The translations under genes and the position numbers were made by a program. The notes under the pieces are model-generated. The model was not told the DNA's origin, searched no databases, and saw only the letters and a list, made by a program, of their open reading frames with translations. Below, in pieces: positions 16,935 through 25,068 of a stretch of DNA of 64,000 bases; position 1 is the first letter of the stretch, and each line of letters begins with the position of its first letter. This stretch comes from Erwinia mallotivora (GTDB lineage: Bacteria > Pseudomonadota > Gammaproteobacteria > Enterobacterales > Enterobacteriaceae), in contig NZ_JFHN01000034.1 in the NCBI RefSeq assembly GCF_000590885.1, forward strand, positions 1-64,000, read 5' to 3'.

Positions 16935-17504
16935 ATGCTGATTTCTAATGGACGATGTTTGATATCAGATTTAACCTGGGTTACAGACAATTATCATCCT
17001 AATATTAACATTACCCATCGTGAGGGTAAAAAGAACAACTGCAAATCGCTTACAGGTCAGGACTTGTCGATCTATAAAAAAGTATGCCAGCCTTGTTCTG
17101 ACAGGACTGATGCCGGCTTTAACGTCAGTGAATGCTTTAACAAAACACAGTGTCATGCAATCAACGATTTTCTTGTTTCAAATGATATCACACCATTCTG
17201 TTGTGATTTTTTGTCAACGGCAGGTCAGGGCAAGTTTTTTGTTCACGATCTGGATAAGGGGATATTTTGCTGCGTCATTAACTTCCCTTTGTTTCACATC
17301 GATGATGTTCTTCTCTCTGCACTGGCTGTTCGTAGTAAGCGAAATGGCATCGGTTCAGCTGTTGTCAGGCAGATAAGTAGCCTGCTTTCGCAAGAGTCTT
17401 CACTTTACGCCTTCTCCGAACATAAAGAAAATAACAGGTTTTATCTGGCGAATAAATTCATCGCGGTTGACGATATTAAAGCAACTTATTATTGCAAAAG
17501 GTAA
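16935..17504 (+). CDS. GNAT-fold acyltransferase-like protein
   Basis: 189 residues. The C-terminal half has a GNAT motif A, SALAVRSKRNGIGSAVVRQI, where the RxxGIG loop binds acyl-CoA pyrophosphate, followed by the expected helix and a YLANKFIAVDD end. The N-terminal part carries a cluster of Cys (CQPCSDR, then C-N5-C spacing around residues 53-74) that may bind metal. The ATG at 16935 follows AAGGT; the longer frame overlaps the previous gene strongly. Acyl donor and acceptor are unknown. Confidence 0.6.
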   Translation: MLISNGRCLISDLTWVTDNYHPNINITHREGKKNNCKSLTGQDLSIYKKVCQPCSDRTDAGFNVSECFNKTQCHAINDFLVSNDITPFCCDFLSTAGQGKFFVHDLDKGIFCCVINFPLFHIDDVLLSALAVRSKRNGIGSAVVRQISSLLSQESSLYAFSEHKENNRFYLANKFIAVDDIKATYYCKR

Positions 17505-17507
17505 ACC

Positions 17508-18566
17508 ATGAAAGACACTTCGGCTATCAGTAGTTATTATAACAGCATGTCTGAGCTACATGCTGATGTGCAGTTACAGAAAGAAGGGAAAAGTTCGACA
17601 GTGCTGTGGGATCCTTTTATCAGCGGTGCAAGAAGGCAGGCTGAGATAACGTTTTCCAACATGCTCGGCTATAATGATTGCAGGCTGGTTAACTGTGGTA
17701 TGGCTGCCATCTACTCTGTACTGGTAGCCGAGTTGCGACAATGCAAAAAAATAATAACGTCCCCAAAAACTTATTTTGAAACGGAAATTCTTTTTGATGA
17801 TTTTATTCCACCAGATGTCGAGATAGTACGATGTGATCGATTTTTTGACGTGCCAGATACTGAGAATTGTCTGCTCTATTTCGAACCGTATATTAACGAT
17901 CCTGTTTCTGGTTCAGTAATTTCGGGGCGAGATGACATCCGAAAACTCTGTGAAAAATATAAAACTGTAATTATAGATAACAGCCTCTTTGGCCCTGGTT
18001 TATCTTTACATGAGATTGCAGCAGATAACCTGATAGTTATTGAAAGCGGAGTAAAACATTCTTGTGAAGATTTTGTTTTTGGTGCAATTTTTTTTAACAA
18101 GAATGCTGAATATTTAGATAAAACAATTAAAACTACCGGTTCTGCACTTTGTAGTGTGCTGGTCAGTAAATTACAACAGCATCTCGACGGTGGTGATTTT
18201 ACTTACCGCAAACGTTTTCTCAATGATATTAATTTTTCGACTGTTAAATCACACTTCTTTAATGTGACCGTACCTTCTCTCGATCATTGTGTCGCTCCTG
18301 TCATATATTTAGTGCCTCAAACTCAGATTAGTGTTTTACTGGATCTTCCCCTTCTGGTTGATTTAACAGTAAAAAATGGCTATCCTGACCTTGTCAGAGC
18401 CGGTTTTGGTTGGTCAAAGACCTGTATGCGGTCCTATGCCGATGATGGTCTGAACCAAAAAAATGGGCTGAATTATATTCGTATTTCTTTAGGTTGCGAA
18501 GGCAAGGAATTTTTGTTCAGGCTACTGGCCACTGTCGAAGATTTATGCAAAAAACTATACTTATAA
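17508..18566 (+). CDS. Cystathionine gamma-synthase-like PLP enzyme (fold type I)
   Basis: 352 residues. The PLP-pyridine Asp in VIIDNSLFGPG (Asp157), the Schiff-base lysine in IESGVKHS (Lys183) and the C-terminal YIRISLGCEGKEFLFRLLATVEDL match the Cys/Met-metabolism PLP family (gamma-synthases and gamma-lyases), though the whole is divergent and shorter than the usual 380-400 residues. Such enzymes do gamma- or beta-replacement and elimination on amino acids. It complements the fold-type II enzyme at 13866. RBS AAAGG is six bases upstream. Confidence 0.72.
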   Translation: MKDTSAISSYYNSMSELHADVQLQKEGKSSTVLWDPFISGARRQAEITFSNMLGYNDCRLVNCGMAAIYSVLVAELRQCKKIITSPKTYFETEILFDDFIPPDVEIVRCDRFFDVPDTENCLLYFEPYINDPVSGSVISGRDDIRKLCEKYKTVIIDNSLFGPGLSLHEIAADNLIVIESGVKHSCEDFVFGAIFFNKNAEYLDKTIKTTGSALCSVLVSKLQQHLDGGDFTYRKRFLNDINFSTVKSHFFNVTVPSLDHCVAPVIYLVPQTQISVLLDLPLLVDLTVKNGYPDLVRAGFGWSKTCMRSYADDGLNQKNGLNYIRISLGCEGKEFLFRLLATVEDLCKKLYL

Positions 18567-18585
18567 ATCTGGAGGTAAGTTGGTC

Positions 18586-20364
18586 ATGTTTTTTTATTTG
18601 ATGCATTTTAATGATTTTTTAAAAAATGTTTTGATAAAAATGACAGGCAGGTACGCTAAGTTCTACATAGCTTTCTTTGCTTTCCTTTATCTTACTACAA
18701 TTACTGCCAGCTCTTTTTTCTATTACAAAATTATAGATCCTAAAATATGGCACAGTACCGATCTGTTTATCAGCTTATCTGTTTACATATTGCTTTATTA
18801 TTTTCTGTACAATATTTCGTTTATACTGGCTAATGTTGCCAGCTCTTTGAGTCAGGCTCTCTATTTTAGCAAAATTAAAAAAGAAAATTTACTACGAGCC
18901 ACTCTTGAACGTGATATTAAATCGGTAGGTGAACTTCATAATATCTTCCTCAACTACTATGTGACTTTGTCAATACTGTTAATTACCTGCTATCGCCTGG
19001 TGAAAATCAGCATTGCTCTTTTAGCTGTTTACGCGGTGGTCATAGGCCTGATTATGCTGGCACTGAAAGTATGGCAAAAAAAAATAAAGCATCTTGATAA
19101 AAAAAGAAAAGCGGTCATCGACAGATTTATCCAGGCATCAAAAAAATCTCACTGGAGTAGTGCTTCCGTTATTCGTGCTTACGAAAACAAAATTGTGTGG
19201 AAGTTACAAAATTACATGACCGTTTCCAGAGTCATATACAATCTCGCACCACTGATGGCGCTGATTATTGCCCTGACAGCTGCTTATCTTCATCTTTTTT
19301 CATTGTCACTGTCCCAGACGGCCAGTCTGGTTATTATCAGTACGGTGCTGATTGATATTGCAGACAGTACATCTTATCTGGTTTTTTACAGTTCCCAGAT
19401 TACCAATGGTCTTGAAAGAATAAAAAAATTCTCGCTTACGGAAAGTCAGGAAGTTTATAACCAGTTTAGTTTTCTGAATAAAGATATGCTCAGATGCTTT
19501 ATTAAAACCAGTCACAATTTTAAGCAGCACTGGCTGAAGCGATATGTCAGATATTTCGTACATGGTAAAAGTTCGTCGAAAACAGTTATATTGTTGTTGC
19601 TCTCTTTTGTCTTTTTAACAGCATACAGTTTTCTCAAATTTAAATTTGATGTTTTTGTTGTCAGTGGAGTAAATCTGATAACCCTGCTTTCAGTTATTAT
19701 TTTTTCACTTTTTTGCCTGATGCTGGCCGATCTCTTACTGAAAAGGCTGTTCTATATCAATGCTAAATTTACTATCTTTGCTTTACTTCATAAACTAAGC
19801 CAAAGAAAAGTAAATGATAAAGATATTGAAGTCCTGTCTTACGATACTAAAGTTCTTGATGATGGCATATCTTTTTCGTTGACCGAGTTTTTCTTCGCTC
19901 TTGCAACATCGTTAATATTTATCTATTCCTATGTAAAAATGGGAGCAAGTCTGTATATTCTGGCCGTAGTCATTGTGCTGTTTTCAATTGGTCAGTATGT
20001 TTACAGAAAACTGGCGGTATTTACCAAGCAAATGGAAGTCTATTTCGTCACACGCTCAGGTACATTACTTTCTGGCGAAATAAAAAACTATCCGTATGCT
20101 GTGCAGGTTTATTTTTCATCATTATCTTCGCAACTGGCTAATACGATCAATAATCGTATTTTCATGGTTTATTGTGCACTACTGATTTCAGCCGTAATTT
20201 TTTCATTATCACAGTTTACTGTTACCTCTTCATTCCCTTTAATTGTAGCAACGGTATCACTGCTGTTTAAACTTTCACATTCACTCTCTTATGCAATTCG
20301 GTATCTGAGTCAGCTGGAAGGGTGGTCTATTTCTGTTGCACGGACCCTGTCCAGAATATACTGA
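18586..20364 (+). CDS. Double ABC-exporter membrane domain lacking both ATPase domains
   Basis: About 592 residues and strongly hydrophobic. Two six-helix blocks (about residues 20-270 and 335-590) each look like an ABC-exporter membrane domain. The first ends with NGLERIKKFSLTE, the usual linker just before a nucleotide-binding domain (SxxRIxxFLxxxE). The second ends with LEGWSISVARTLSRIY, again the pre-NBD helix. Yet no Walker A, signature or Walker B motif exists anywhere; the first NBD is replaced by about 40 residues and the second is absent. GGAGG at 18571-18575 serves ATG 18586 (a TTG at 18580 is possible). Either it uses a separate ATPase or it has been re-purposed as a membrane scaffold or enzyme. 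Confidence 0.72.
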   Translation: MFFYLMHFNDFLKNVLIKMTGRYAKFYIAFFAFLYLTTITASSFFYYKIIDPKIWHSTDLFISLSVYILLYYFLYNISFILANVASSLSQALYFSKIKKENLLRATLERDIKSVGELHNIFLNYYVTLSILLITCYRLVKISIALLAVYAVVIGLIMLALKVWQKKIKHLDKKRKAVIDRFIQASKKSHWSSASVIRAYENKIVWKLQNYMTVSRVIYNLAPLMALIIALTAAYLHLFSLSLSQTASLVIISTVLIDIADSTSYLVFYSSQITNGLERIKKFSLTESQEVYNQFSFLNKDMLRCFIKTSHNFKQHWLKRYVRYFVHGKSSSKTVILLLLSFVFLTAYSFLKFKFDVFVVSGVNLITLLSVIIFSLFCLMLADLLLKRLFYINAKFTIFALLHKLSQRKVNDKDIEVLSYDTKVLDDGISFSLTEFFFALATSLIFIYSYVKMGASLYILAVVIVLFSIGQYVYRKLAVFTKQMEVYFVTRSGTLLSGEIKNYPYAVQVYFSSLSSQLANTINNRIFMVYCALLISAVIFSLSQFTVTSSFPLIVATVSLLFKLSHSLSYAIRYLSQLEGWSISVARTLSRIY

Positions 20365-20409
20365 AATTCGCGTATCACGCGCCTGCTTTATTATTGAATA
20401 TGAGGTGGT

Positions 20410-21792
20410 ATGAATATCTATTCTTATCTTATTCTGAGCTGTTACAGAAATCGTGATAATGTGTTTCTGATAGAAAATGATAGCACTTATACTTATAACG
20501 ATCTTCTTGGAGCGATAATATCTCAAAAAAAGAGATTTATTTCGCAGATTAACGAGGAGGGAATTAACAGGGTTGATATTCTTGAGGGGAATGCTTTTTC
20601 ACTTACTGTTTTTTTAATGCTGGCGCTCTCAGCAGGCATTCATCTCAGGATAAAAAACAGAACAAGTGCAGCATCAAATCAGCTGGATAATGGCTGTATC
20701 GATAGCAGGACTTATCAGACAGATAAGAATTGCTACGATGAAACTGAAATCCAAAAATTTCTCACCGAAACAATTATTAATGACAAATCTGAACATTTCA
20801 GACTGTCTCTTTTTTCATCAGGTAGCTCGTCAGGTCAACCGACAGAGATGATTGCGAGTTCAAAAAACCTGTTTTTCTCTTTGATGAGCATTTCCTCTGT
20901 ACTTAAATACAATAATCATTCCCGTATTGGTTTTTGTACACCTCTCTCTTTTGATTACAGCCTGTATCAGATATTAATGTCCTTATCCGCAGGCGCATCC
21001 GTTGTTTATTATGATTTTCGGGAATACCTGCATCGGGTTTTTGTAAAATTCTCTGAACATAAAGCGAATTGTCTTGCGTTAATACCCGCAATACTGAAGC
21101 ATTATGTCATCGCCAGCAAGAATGATCCCTCACTGTATGCGCCTGTTCAAATTACACTGACCGGTGAAACCTTTACCCAACAACTTTATGACAGCTGTAA
21201 GCTGGTATTGCCTGAAACGCATATTATTACTATGTATGGCATTACCGAATGTAAACGTGTTTCAATTATGCCTCTGTCGTGTTGTGCTGTCGACAGCCAG
21301 TGCTGTGGGGTTGCTATTCCGGGAATTACTATAGCTGTTCGTGATCTCAATAGCAGTGCACTGATGCGGCAGGGAAAGGGCGAGTGTATCGTGCGTGGTG
21401 ATAATGTTCTGCTTGGTTATCAGGATTCTGGTCCATGCCAGTTTATTAACACTGACGAAGGGCGTGCGCTTTTCACCGGAGATCGTATCAATCTCACTGC
21501 GGAAGGGTATGTGTATTTCGAAGGCCGTGAAAGTGAAATGATAAAAATTAACGGCGTCAGAATTGATACCCGACCTTTAATAAAGTCTATTAACGATAAA
21601 TTTTCTCTTAAATTAAAAATAAAATCCGCTGATAACTTTATTGAAGTTATCAGCAAAAATATCACAGAAGATACAGCTACCCTTGAGCTTTTTATCAAAA
21701 ACTATATCAATAATAATCACGGTATAACCATCAGAGGCGTCGAGTTTAAACAGATTAGTAACTCTCTGTTAAATCATAATCTCAAGGAGTAA
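20410..21792 (+). CDS. Stand-alone adenylation enzyme (ANL superfamily)
   Basis: 460 residues. ATP-binding loop SLFSSGSSSGQPTE (133-145), YGITE motif at MYGITECKR (275-283), TGD motif FTGDRINLTAEGYVYFEGR (about 357-375) and hinge SEMIKINGVRID. It activates a carboxylic acid as acyl-AMP. The C-terminal subdomain is short, and the usual catalytic Lys near the end is not clearly placed (ends NHNLKE). A carrier-protein gene is 1.9 kb downstream in the same operon and is the likely acceptor. RBS GAGGT before the ATG. Confidence 0.82.
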   Translation: MNIYSYLILSCYRNRDNVFLIENDSTYTYNDLLGAIISQKKRFISQINEEGINRVDILEGNAFSLTVFLMLALSAGIHLRIKNRTSAASNQLDNGCIDSRTYQTDKNCYDETEIQKFLTETIINDKSEHFRLSLFSSGSSSGQPTEMIASSKNLFFSLMSISSVLKYNNHSRIGFCTPLSFDYSLYQILMSLSAGASVVYYDFREYLHRVFVKFSEHKANCLALIPAILKHYVIASKNDPSLYAPVQITLTGETFTQQLYDSCKLVLPETHIITMYGITECKRVSIMPLSCCAVDSQCCGVAIPGITIAVRDLNSSALMRQGKGECIVRGDNVLLGYQDSGPCQFINTDEGRALFTGDRINLTAEGYVYFEGRESEMIKINGVRIDTRPLIKSINDKFSLKLKIKSADNFIEVISKNITEDTATLELFIKNYINNNHGITIRGVEFKQISNSLLNHNLKE

Positions 21793-21794
21793 AA

Positions 21795-22682
21795 ATGATC
21801 AATAGTATTCCTGTCGATTGTCGCACAAATTCAATTCTGGGCATTCTTAACAACTCTGTGTATAAGAATTTCTTAGCCTCAGTCTGCTATATGGACATCT
21901 TCCTCGATTTTAACCGTGAAAAACGGAGCGTCAGAATAGAACAAAGCAACCCGGTATTTTCCCTTGCTAAATTCGGTTTCGAAATAGAATCCAGAACTTA
22001 TCAGCAGAAAGATTTGTCCGAGGCATATGAAGATATCATCAAATCTTCTGGCATTGTCATTCAACATTCATACAGTACTTTGTTGCGAAGAATGCGAATG
22101 ATAAAAGTGAATCTACCTGTTGATATACCTCATATGGTTTATTCTCAACAAATGCGTAAGGTTGATGATAATCTCATATTTAATACTACCGATCTGAAAT
22201 TCAGGGTGATGAGTTGGCAACATTTTTTTCTCAATGAAGATGATGAAGTGATCATTTATTTAATCCGTAAAAAACCTGATAAAGTATATGACAATAAGGT
22301 GCTTATCAGCTCTGCAAAAGACGCTATGGAAGTTTATTTGTCTACGGTAAACTCAAAGTTAATTGCAGATATTATCTCTGATATGCACCAGGATATTATC
22401 GCAGATAAAAAATATGAATCTGCTGCAATATGGAATCGCAATGTATGGAAGTTGTATATCACGCGCGGATGGTATCATCAATGCCTGCAAAATCTTTTCC
22501 CTGCTTGCAGTAAAAATGAATCCGTGTCACTGCTTTCTGCGGGGTATAAATCGATCAGTGATTCAATTGTAGAGAATGTTATTAATAATAAAAATTACAG
22601 CCTGAATGATTATATTCAACTTTTTGGAGAACACCTGGACAATGAACATAAAACCATTGCAGAAATCTATGAGCAAATCTGA
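21795..22682 (+). CDS. Unrecognised protein between the ligase and the dehydrogenase-like gene
   Basis: 295 residues, mixed alpha/beta by eye, no signal peptide or membrane helix, no motif I recognise. It has AAGGAG before its ATG, starts 3 bp after the ligase stop, and its end overlaps the next gene by 41 bp. Aromatic-rich segments (WNRNVWKLYITRGWYHQC) suggest a ligand- or protein-binding surface. Position between acyl ligase, dehydrogenase-like protein and carrier suggests a role on the carrier-bound intermediate. Confidence 0.6.
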   Translation: MINSIPVDCRTNSILGILNNSVYKNFLASVCYMDIFLDFNREKRSVRIEQSNPVFSLAKFGFEIESRTYQQKDLSEAYEDIIKSSGIVIQHSYSTLLRRMRMIKVNLPVDIPHMVYSQQMRKVDDNLIFNTTDLKFRVMSWQHFFLNEDDEVIIYLIRKKPDKVYDNKVLISSAKDAMEVYLSTVNSKLIADIISDMHQDIIADKKYESAAIWNRNVWKLYITRGWYHQCLQNLFPACSKNESVSLLSAGYKSISDSIVENVINNKNYSLNDYIQLFGEHLDNEHKTIAEIYEQI

Positions 22683-23682
22683 GGTTACAGATATTATAGT
22701 CAGTTGTAAATCTATTGAATGTTTAAAATCGGCTATTGAGTCTGTGGAGTTTAATCAACTCTTTTATCTTAAATTTATTACCGACGCCGATGTTCATAAC
22801 ATTCTTCAGGCGCTTTCTGCTCACTCACTCTCTTTAGGTATCTCCTTCGCTCAACATATGCAATCTGTCTATGCGTTGATCGAATGTAATATTACCGATT
22901 TCACTGATACCGGGCTCATTTATTCTGCAACTACCACCGTCAACGGATCTTCCCTGACTTCGTTAGTGGAACTGATGCACATTGAGGGGCAACTCAGTCG
23001 CGTGTGCCCTGTTATCAGTTTTTTCAGTCTGGCATCACATATTCTGTTTACCGGTAAAATAGCCGATAAGCCGGTGCTGGTTTTTGCACCGATTAAGGAA
23101 TTGAATATTTTGCACCATCATTTTCTCCAGGGCATGGGTATGCATGAGAACAAAATATCTTCTGTTACCTTCTCTCTGGATAGCCGTAAGGCCCTGATCA
23201 TTGAAAATAATATTAAATTTATTTTAAATGAGGTAATTGCCTTCTACGCACATTATTTGTGGAGTATCTGCTGGAACAGCACTATGCGTGCTATGTTTGA
23301 CAGCCTTCTTCACTTCATCAGTAATAAAAAAAATGAGGCCATATTTCTAAGGCTGAACAAATTAAATAATCTGTTGGTTATCAATGATTCCCTCATAATG
23401 AGAGTTTCACGTATTGCCAGTGAAAAAATCTCTCATATTGACAAACATGTGGTGCTCAATTCTGCCAAATTAATTATTTCAGAAAACGCATCGCAATTTG
23501 CTGATATTTTTATGCAATCGTTAGGTTTTAAGAATGGCTACATGGCAGTCAATGATGACAGGTTACACAATCAATATCATGATCTGAAATCTGCGGTTTA
23601 TATGTTTAACAATGATACGCTTTACGATATCAATTTCAAATCCATATTATTATCCTTTCAGCTGTCAGGAAGAGAAAAATGA
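22642..23682 (+). CDS. Acyl-CoA dehydrogenase-like protein (divergent)
   Basis: 346 residues. The C-terminal 100 residues resemble the helical bundle of acyl-CoA dehydrogenases: AKLIISENASQFADIFMQSLGFKNGY, then DDRLHNQYHDLKSAVYMFNNDTLYDINF, corresponding to the family's ...lGg.GY...l.r.yRDar...i..GT.ei. The middle is beta-rich, as expected. Placed with an adenylation enzyme and a carrier protein, it may oxidise a carrier-bound acyl or aminoacyl group, as PltE-type enzymes do with prolyl-PCP. The match is weak in the N-terminal half. The start at 22642 is chosen over 22606, which lies further inside the previous gene. Confidence 0.55.
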   Translation: MNIKPLQKSMSKSEVTDIIVSCKSIECLKSAIESVEFNQLFYLKFITDADVHNILQALSAHSLSLGISFAQHMQSVYALIECNITDFTDTGLIYSATTTVNGSSLTSLVELMHIEGQLSRVCPVISFFSLASHILFTGKIADKPVLVFAPIKELNILHHHFLQGMGMHENKISSVTFSLDSRKALIIENNIKFILNEVIAFYAHYLWSICWNSTMRAMFDSLLHFISNKKNEAIFLRLNKLNNLLVINDSLIMRVSRIASEKISHIDKHVVLNSAKLIISENASQFADIFMQSLGFKNGYMAVNDDRLHNQYHDLKSAVYMFNNDTLYDINFKSILLSFQLSGREK

Positions 23683-23909
23683 TAGAAATTATTAAAAGTT
23701 ATATTTTATCAAATACCGGCAATACGCCTGGTGATGAAATTTATCAGATGGATTTTTTTGCAACAGGTCTGGATTCACTGCTTTTAGTCGGTCTTATTGT
23801 TGAACTTGAAACCCATAATAATACTCAGCTGAGTGAGGAGACGTTAGCCGAACTATTATCTGGGTCGGACACAACCTTCGGAGAGTTAATTGATGCTTTC
23901 AAAAGATAA
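23679..23909 (+). CDS. Acyl/peptidyl carrier protein
   Basis: 76 residues, a four-helix carrier with the phosphopantetheine site at TGLDSLLLVGLI (Ser33). ATGA overlap with the previous gene and a 17-base overlap with the next. It would hold the substrate activated by the ligase at 20410 as a thioester while neighbouring enzymes work on it. No phosphopantetheinyl transferase is in the operon, so a host enzyme must prime it. Confidence 0.88.
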   Translation: MIEIIKSYILSNTGNTPGDEIYQMDFFATGLDSLLLVGLIVELETHNNTQLSEETLAELLSGSDTTFGELIDAFKR

Positions 23910-25062
23910 TTCATTACCTCAGGCTAAAATTTCATATTCAAAGCTTGAGATAATGAAGAATATACTTGCCCTGCAAAAATTTTTACCTGATTTCTCTTCA
24001 TTAATCTATTCATTAAAAGCTAATAATTATCCACCATTAATCGATTTTATTTCGGATTTTACTCAGGGGTTTGATGTTTGTTCACAGCAAGAGATGGATA
24101 TTCTTATTGATGCTAAGGTGTCTGGTAAAGATATATTTATCACTGGCTATGACAAAGTTAATATTCATCTCTCCTCATTTATTAAGTTGTCATCCCAAAG
24201 TAATTCATTGTTTTTTGTACTGGAATCTGTACGCGAAATCGAATTTTTTAAAAAACTGGTCCAGAACGGTATTGATGGCAAAGGGCTGTTTCGTCTTTCT
24301 TATATACCCGGTACAACTTATGGTATTTATAATGGCTTACCCAAAAGTCATTTTGGTATGACAGCAAAACAGATTGTAGATTGCCTGGCTGGAGGAGGGT
24401 ATTTTTATTTAAAAAACATTGTCGGTTTTCACTGTTATATCGGCTCCCAAATCCAGAGCATCGATGCAGTAATGATTTCTCTGGGTAATGCGCTTGATGA
24501 GATAAAAACAATCTGCCAGGCTACGGACTTTCAGCCGGACGTTATTAATTTTGGTGGAGGGTTTCCGCATACCTTCGGTTTACCTCATAAAGCTCTGTCC
24601 TTGCCTGATGTTTCACTCACCGAATCGCTGAGCAGTAAACTCAGAACGTTGAACCATATGCCTGAATCTGTGTTTTTTGAGAGCGGGCGGGGCATTGTTG
24701 GCGGCTCGGGGCGTCTTGAAGTGAGCCTGTTGGATTACAACATTAATGCAGAGTCACCTTTTCTGGTGGTCAATGCCGGGATATCTCAGGTTGGTGCATT
24801 ACATCTGGTCAGATCGTTACGTCCTTCACCAATGACATTCTATGCCAGCAATCTACAGCCTGAGAATTTTGCTGGTTTGCAGAAATTTGACGTCTACGGT
24901 CCTGCCTGCACCTCTCTTGATCACGTCGGCACGGCGTATGTGGATGCAGCATCTCTCCCTGAGTTAAAAACACTTTACTGTGACAATATGGGGGCTTATG
25001 CCGCCAGTGCAGCGCTGAATGGATTTCATGCCAAGGGCAGAATTAATGAGGAACTGATTTAA
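23893..25062 (+). CDS. PLP-dependent amino acid decarboxylase (fold type III)
   Basis: 389 residues with the ornithine/diaminopimelate decarboxylase pattern: Schiff-base Lys in IYSLKANNYP (Lys42), GFHCYIGSQI (family GxHxHiGSQ), VINFGGGFP (PLP phosphate loop), FESGRGIVGGSG, YGPACTSLDHVG (family GptCdslD, catalytic Cys) and DNMGAYAASAALNGF. Both active-site signatures are intact, so it is probably active. It could decarboxylate a free amino acid, the C-terminal residue of a peptide or a carrier-released acid. The ATG at 23893 follows GGAGAG. Confidence 0.86.
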   Translation: MLSKDNSLPQAKISYSKLEIMKNILALQKFLPDFSSLIYSLKANNYPPLIDFISDFTQGFDVCSQQEMDILIDAKVSGKDIFITGYDKVNIHLSSFIKLSSQSNSLFFVLESVREIEFFKKLVQNGIDGKGLFRLSYIPGTTYGIYNGLPKSHFGMTAKQIVDCLAGGGYFYLKNIVGFHCYIGSQIQSIDAVMISLGNALDEIKTICQATDFQPDVINFGGGFPHTFGLPHKALSLPDVSLTESLSSKLRTLNHMPESVFFESGRGIVGGSGRLEVSLLDYNINAESPFLVVNAGISQVGALHLVRSLRPSPMTFYASNLQPENFAGLQKFDVYGPACTSLDHVGTAYVDAASLPELKTLYCDNMGAYAASAALNGFHAKGRINEELI

Positions 25063-25068
25063 TCGGCG

